Positions 59,801 to 64,000 of a stretch of DNA of 64,000 bases are shown piece after piece. Position 1 is the stretch's first letter. Each line of letters opens with the position of its first letter. The DNA comes from Candidatus Pseudomonas phytovorans (GTDB taxonomy: Bacteria > Pseudomonadota > Gammaproteobacteria > Pseudomonadales > Pseudomonadaceae). A model generated the notes under the pieces. That model made no database searches and was not told where the DNA came from. It saw only the letters and a list, made by a program, of their open reading frames with translations. Both the position numbers and the translations under genes were made by a program. The DNA is taken from assembly GCA_029202525.1 (NCBI GenBank), contig CP119325.1, forward strand, positions 5,554,001 to 5,618,000. The letters are read 5' to 3'.

Positions 59801-60704
59801 GGGCGATGGCAGTCGGGTGGTTGTGTGTTTCCACCTTCATCAGGATGTGCACCGGCTCCTGCACCGCGCCGTACTGGCGGGTTTCAGGGTTCGGGAAGAA
59901 CCGGCCGGCAACGTTGCCGACGATCACCGAGGCGTTGTCCTTGTACGCAGACAGCACGCCTTCGCTGTGCATCTGGTAGGTGTTCTTGATCATGCCAAAC
60001 AGGCTTTTTTCCTGGTCCTGGCCGTCGATGTCCCAACTGGCGTTGAAGATCTTGTGGCGGCAGTGCTCGGAGTTGGCCTGGGCGAACATCATCAGTTCGA
60101 TGTCGTTCGGGTTGCGTTTGAGCCCCTGGAAAGCAGCGACCAGGTAGTCGATCTCGTCTTCGGCCAGGGCCAGGCCCAAGTCGATGTTGGCCTTGGCCAG
60201 GGCATCACGGCCACCTGCCAGAATGTCCACCGAGGTCATCGGCTTGGGCTGGGCGTGGCTGAACATGTCAGCGGCCTGCTCCAGCTGGCCGAGCACACGC
60301 TGGGTCATGCGGTCATGCAGTTCGGCGGCGATCAGGGCGGCGTCAGCATCGCTCAGGGTGCCGGCAACGTAGTAGGCGATGCCGCGCTCCAGGCGCTGGA
60401 TCGACTGCAGGCCGCAGTTGTGGGCGATGTCGCTGGCCTTGCTGGCCCAAGGCGAAATGGTGCCCAGGCGCGGTACGACCAGGAACAGTCGGCCAGTCGG
60501 CTCCTGTACCGGCACGCTCGGGCCGTACTTGAGCAGACGGCCCAGCACCTGCTGCTGGTCGGCGGTCAGCTCGCCGTCGACATCGGCGAAGTGGGCGAAT
60601 TCGGCATACAAACCAGTAACAGCGGGGACTTTCTGGCTCAGTTGCTCGAGTAATTTACCGTGGCGAAAGGCAGAAAGGGCAGGAGCGCCGCGCAGGATCA
60701 ACAT
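56805..60704 (-). CDS. purL: Phosphoribosylformylglycinamidine synthase
   Basis: Converts FGAR, glutamine and ATP to FGAM in purine synthesis. A 1299-aa single-chain type: N-terminal domain, two AIRS-like ATP domains ([47 protein letters not shown]) and a C-terminal glutaminase ([28 protein letters not shown] with the nucleophilic Cys, and [10 protein letters not shown] with the His). Follows from PurT, also in this window. Divergent from mltF across 241 nt that hold both promoters. Confidence 0.97.
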   Translation of the reverse strand: [1299 protein letters not shown]

Positions 60705-60945
60705 CGTCGGGACAGCCTCAGGAAGGGGTGTGCTTAGAGGCCGTGCATTCTAGCCTAATTCGATGGCTTTCGGCACCCGCTCTACGCCACGGCTGCCGGG
60801 CGGTGGAACCGGACTTGCAAGTCAAAAAAATTCCACCTTATCTGGCACGCTCCCCTGCAGGCCGCTATTGCACAGAATGCGCTACCAGACAAGCTAACCG
60901 TTGTCGAGATATGGTTGGGCCGGTCCTTTGCGTATACTGCAACCT

Positions 60946-62403
60946 ATGTTCGCCCACACTGCTTTGCGCCAGCGTTGCGCCAAATGGCTTTTTGCAACCG
61001 GACTCTTTCTGCTGCTCGGTGCCTGCGTTGAAAAACCCAGCACCCTCGAGCGCGTGAAGGAGGATGGCGTGCTGCGCGTAATCACCCGCAACAGCCCGGC
61101 CACCTATTTCCAGGACCGTAACGGCGAAACCGGTTTCGAGTACGAGCTGGTCAAGCATTTCGCCGACGATCTCGGGGTGAAGCTGGAGATCGAAACTGCC
61201 GACAACCTCGATGAGCTGTTCGACGACCTCGGCAAACCCTCCGGCCCGGTGCTGGCGGCAGCCGGCCTGGTCAGCAGCGAACGGCGCGCGGCCCAGGCGA
61301 AATTCTCGCACCCCTACCTGGAAGTGACCCCACAGGTCATCTACCGCAACGGCCGCACTCGCCCGACCAACGCCAAGGGCCTGGTCGGCAAGAAAATCAT
61401 GGTGCTCAAAGGCAGCAGCCATGCCGACCTGCTGGCCGAGCTGAAAAAGCAGAACCCTGGCCTGGAATATGAAGAGTCGGATGCCGTGGAAGTGGTCGAC
61501 CTGCTGCGCATGGTCGACGAAGGCCAGATCGACCTGACCCTGGTCGACTCCAACGAGCTGGCGATGAACCAGGTGTACTTCCCCAATGTGCGCGTGGCCT
61601 TCGACGTGGGCGATACCCGCGACCAGCGCTGGGCAGTGGCAGCGGGCGAAGACAACAGCCTGCTCAACGAAATCAACGAATTTCTCGACAAGGCGCAGAA
61701 AAACGGCACCCTTCAGCGCCTGAAAGACCGTTATTACGGCCATGTCGACGTACTGGGCTATGTCGGTGCCTACACCTTCGCCCAGCACCTGCAGCAGCGC
61801 CTGCCCAAGTACGAGAAGCACTTCAAGAGCTACGCCAAGGTCGAGCAGGTGGACTGGCGCCTGCTGGCCGCCATCGGCTACCAGGAATCGATGTGGCAGC
61901 CGGAGGTTACCTCCAAGACCGGCGTTCGCGGCCTGATGATGCTGACCCAGCGCACCGCCCAGGCCATGGGCGTGTCCAACCGCCTGGACCCGAAGCAGAG
62001 CATCCAGGGCGGCGCCAAGTACTTCATGAAGATCAAGGCCGAGCTCGACGACAGCATCCAGGAGCCGGATCGCACCTGGTTTGCCCTGGCGGCCTACAAC
62101 GTAGGCAGTGGCCACCTGGAGGATGCCCGCACCCTGGCCAAGCGCGAGAAGCTCAACCCGAACAAATGGCTGGATGTGAAGAAGATGCTGCCGCGGCTGT
62201 CGCAGAAGCAGTGGTATCGCCAGACCAAGTACGGCTATGCCCGTGGTGGCGAACCGGTGCACTTCGTGGCCAACATCCGCCGTTACTACGACATCCTCAC
62301 CTGGGTGACCCAGCCGCAGCTTGAAGGCCAGGTGGCCGAGGGCAACCTGCATGTGCCTGGGGTGAACAAGACCAAGCCGGCTGAACAGTCACCACCGATG
62401 TAA
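60946..62403 (+). CDS. mltF: Membrane-bound lytic murein transglycosylase F
   Basis: Cleaves peptidoglycan glycan strands to 1,6-anhydromuropeptides. 485 aa from the ATG at 60946. The N terminus has a signal ending LLLGACVEKP, fitting a lipoprotein. An SBP_bac_3-like domain (LERVKEDGVLRVITRNSPAT; LVGKKIMVLKGSSHADLL) is followed by an SLT domain with the catalytic Glu in AAIGYQESMWQPEV and the motifs GVRGLMMLTQRTAQ and AAYNVGSGHLEDA. The upstream TTG at 60901 is not needed. A TATACT at 60933 is too near the ATG to be trusted. Confidence 0.93.
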   Translation: MFAHTALRQRCAKWLFATGLFLLLGACVEKPSTLERVKEDGVLRVITRNSPATYFQDRNGETGFEYELVKHFADDLGVKLEIETADNLDELFDDLGKPSGPVLAAAGLVSSERRAAQAKFSHPYLEVTPQVIYRNGRTRPTNAKGLVGKKIMVLKGSSHADLLAELKKQNPGLEYEESDAVEVVDLLRMVDEGQIDLTLVDSNELAMNQVYFPNVRVAFDVGDTRDQRWAVAAGEDNSLLNEINEFLDKAQKNGTLQRLKDRYYGHVDVLGYVGAYTFAQHLQQRLPKYEKHFKSYAKVEQVDWRLLAAIGYQESMWQPEVTSKTGVRGLMMLTQRTAQAMGVSNRLDPKQSIQGGAKYFMKIKAELDDSIQEPDRTWFALAAYNVGSGHLEDARTLAKREKLNPNKWLDVKKMLPRLSQKQWYRQTKYGYARGGEPVHFVANIRRYYDILTWVTQPQLEGQVAEGNLHVPGVNKTKPAEQSPPM

Positions 62404-62413
62404 GCCTGTACGC

Positions 62414-62443
62414 GCCTCTTCGCGGGTAAACCCGCGAAGAGGC
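62414..62443. terminator. Perfect hairpin between mltF and tadA
   Basis: GCCTCTTCGCGGG-TAAA-CCCGCGAAGAGGC, a 13-bp perfect stem with a four-base loop, between converging genes. It is a single REP-type element; there is no U tract. Probably ends both transcripts. Confidence 0.7.
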
Positions 62444-62452
62444 CCTTGCAGG

Positions 62453-62932
62453 TTAACCTTTGGCCCGGCGAGCCTTGAAGAAGTCACTCAGGATCTGCCC
62501 GCACTCTTCAGCCAGCACCCCGCCCTCCACCATCACCCGATGATTGAGGAAGCCCTGCCCGAAGAACTGCCCCTGGCTCTGCACGATTCCGGCCTTGGGC
62601 TCCAGCGCGCCAAACACCACGCGCATCACCCGCGAATGCACGATCAGCCCCGCACACATGCTGCACGGCTCCAGGGTTACATACAGCGTGCTTCCGGGCA
62701 GCCGATAGTTGCTGGCGGACTGAGCGGCTGCGCGGATGGCCACCATTTCGGCATGCGCACTCGGATCACTGTCGGTGATCGGCCGGTTGAAACCCTGGCC
62801 GATCACCTGCCCATGCTGCACCAGCACCGCGCCCACCGGCACTTCGCCCAGTGCTGCGCCCTCGGCAGCCAGGCCCAGGGCCAGGCGCATGAATTCCTGA
62901 TCGCGGCTGCGATCAATGATCTGCGGGCGCAT
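62453..62932 (-). CDS. tadA: tRNA-specific adenosine deaminase
   Basis: Deaminates A34 to inosine in tRNA-Arg(ACG). 159 aa from the ATG at 62932 (MRPQIIDRSRDQEFMRLAL). Zinc and catalytic motifs: SAHAEMVAI (H and the proton-shuttle E) and TLEPCSMCAG (two Cys ligands). The ATG overlaps the stop of the multicopper oxidase gene (TGATG), an odd pairing that makes tadA expression depend partly on that gene unless an internal promoter exists. Confidence 0.94.
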   Translation of the reverse strand: MRPQIIDRSRDQEFMRLALGLAAEGAALGEVPVGAVLVQHGQVIGQGFNRPITDSDPSAHAEMVAIRAAAQSASNYRLPGSTLYVTLEPCSMCAGLIVHSRVMRVVFGALEPKAGIVQSQGQFFGQGFLNHRVMVEGGVLAEECGQILSDFFKARRAKG

Positions 62933-64000
62933 CAGACCACCGCAATCGCGGCCATCAGGCCGGTTTCCATGTGGTCGATGACGTGGCAATGGAACATCCA
63001 GGTACCCGGGTTATCCGCCACCAGCGCTACCTGGGCGCGCTCGTTCTTGCCCAGCAGGTAGGTGTCGGTGAACCACGGCTCCTTGATGTCGTGGCGGTTG
63101 GAGGCGATCACCTTGAAACTCATGCCGTGCAGGTGGATCGGGTGCTGGTACTGGGTCATGTTCTTCAGCTCGAAGATGTAGCTCTTGCCCTTTTTCAACG
63201 TGGCGATGGGGCGGTCGGCGCAGGTCTTGTCGGTGATGTCCCAGGCCTGGCCGTTGATCTGCCACATGCTCGACGGTTTGTCCGTGTCAGGGGTGACAGA
63301 GACGCTGGCCGCCCACTCGAAATTGAAGTTGAGCTTTTCGGCATTCTCCAGGTCCGGCTCGGCGATCGGGTTGGCCGGCAGCGCTGGCGGCCAGTCACTC
63401 GGCGCGCTATTGCTGGCCACCGAACGCAGGGTACCCAGGCGCACGAAACCGTCGCGCAGGGAGATCTCCTCGCCCGCCTCGGGAATTCGGATGGCCAGAC
63501 ATATGCGCATGCCAGGGCCGAGCCAGTAATCGTCTTCCAATGGACGCGGGGTCACCGGGTTGCCGTCGAGGGCATAGATTTTCGCCTCGCAGTTGCCCTT
63601 GAGGTTGATGCGGTAAGTCCAGGTGTTATCGAGGTTCAGCAGGCGTACCCGCACGACCTGGCCGGCTGGCAATTCGGTGACCGAGTCGGCCTGGCCATTG
63701 ATGGTGATCAGGCGCCCGGCGGTGCCATTGCGCGCGGCCTCGCGCGGGATGCTGAAAGGCAGCCATGCGCCCTGCTCGTCCACGTGCCAGTTCTTCAGGC
63801 TCAGGGTGCGCTCATGCTGGAAGCCGGTCGGCTCACGCTCTTCGACGATCAGCGGGCCGACCAGGCCGCGCCCCAGCTCCTCGGAGCTGCTGACATGCGG
63901 GTGGTACCAGTAGCTGCCGGCGTCCGGCACGCGGAACTTGTAGTCGAAGTACTCGCCTGGCTTGACCGGCAGCTGCGATACATACGGCACGCCGTCCATT
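62932..64000 (-). CDS. Multicopper oxidase, C-terminal part (cut by window edge)
   Basis: About 356 residues are visible; the start lies to the right of the window. Copper-ligand motifs: YWYHPHVSS (HxH of the T2/T3 site), HPIHLHGMSF and the T1-site motif MFHCHVIDHMETG near the end. It resembles the CopA/CueO-like oxidases for copper resistance, with IHLHG and HCHVIDHMETG typical of that group. The ATG at 63999 is internal. The stop overlaps the tadA start. Confidence 0.88.
   Translation of the reverse strand, partial: MDGVPYVSQLPVKPGEYFDYKFRVPDAGSYWYHPHVSSSEELGRGLVGPLIVEEREPTGFQHERTLSLKNWHVDEQGAWLPFSIPREAARNGTAGRLITINGQADSVTELPAGQVVRVRLLNLDNTWTYRINLKGNCEAKIYALDGNPVTPRPLEDDYWLGPGMRICLAIRIPEAGEEISLRDGFVRLGTLRSVASNSAPSDWPPALPANPIAEPDLENAEKLNFNFEWAASVSVTPDTDKPSSMWQINGQAWDITDKTCADRPIATLKKGKSYIFELKNMTQYQHPIHLHGMSFKVIASNRHDIKEPWFTDTYLLGKNERAQVALVADNPGTWMFHCHVIDHMETGLMAAIAVV

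Noticed and set aside
58782..60653. 623-codon open frame antisense to purL
   Set aside because: Same reason: it lies fully within the well-supported PurL coding sequence.
60915..60938. TTGGGC plus TATACT as an mltF promoter
   Set aside because: Spacer of 12 nt is too short, and the -10 would place the start next to the ATG.
60865..62352. Long minus-strand frame over mltF
   Set aside because: Antisense shadow; the mltF lipoprotein signal and SLT domain are on the plus strand.

Overview
The window looks like a fluorescent-pseudomonad chromosome of the Pseudomonas putida type. It is high GC, dense with REP-type palindromes whose core is a short G/C hairpin flanked by CTCCCACAGG, and it carries Pseudomonas-specific loci: a complete wsp chemosensory cluster, ydcSTUV-patD, DUF3509, and a Pho-linked Xcp-type secretion locus. 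No tRNA, rRNA, CRISPR array or complete IS was found. Gene calls rest on motif recognition and start-site inspection; no database search was run.

Layout. 1-471: start of prfB with its programmed +1 frameshift. 573-9000: wspR-F-E-D-C-B-A, all on the minus strand and mostly with 4-nt overlaps; this is the surface-sensing c-di-GMP pathway. 9429-10109: a YebE-like membrane protein. 10266-15749: a plus-strand polyamine-type ABC importer (binding protein, ATPase, two permeases) with gamma-aminobutyraldehyde dehydrogenase, i.e. uptake plus putrescine catabolism. 15832-21891: an Old Yellow Enzyme, recJ, yaeQ, a CaiB-type CoA transferase and a secreted solute-binding-like protein. 22056-27621: a DUF3509 protein, a degenerate receiver protein, thrC, hom, dsbC and xerD. 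27794-31849: a thioesterase, the rpsP-rimM-trmD-rplS operon and ffh. 32174-40619: a YpjD-like protein, a CorC/CNNM protein, an MHS transporter, purT, a VUT-family protein, DUF1289, a gamma-carbonic anhydrase, two Nudix enzymes and an L,D-transpeptidase.

40932-56384 is the most interesting region, a phosphate-linked export locus. A minus-strand operon begins with a Tat-type lipoprotein of the SoxB/5'-nucleotidase fold that has lost its metal-ligand motifs, followed by gspC-D-E-F-G-H-I-J-L-M-N. Divergent from it is a PhoX-family phosphatase with both a Tat motif and a lipobox (matching UxpB of P. putida). Beyond that lie gspK, on its own, and a tatABC operon. Direct repeats resembling PhoB half-sites at 11-bp spacing occur upstream of both the gsp operon and tatA. 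The sequence suggests co-regulated export under phosphate starvation: Tat moves folded lipoproteins across the inner membrane and the T2SS moves them across the outer membrane.

56490-64000: a NIF3-like small protein, purL, mltF, tadA and the C-terminal part of a multicopper oxidase.

Repeats are conspicuous. Three copies of a 250-302 bp composite inverted repeat (near 9.1, 17.1 and 40.6 kb) share 62-88 bp arms and a partly conserved centre. About ten REP singlets or pairs mark gene ends, one of them inside the gsp operon. A 144-bp MITE-like element with 24-bp terminal inverted repeats lies at 34.2 kb and supplies the stop codon of the gene before it.
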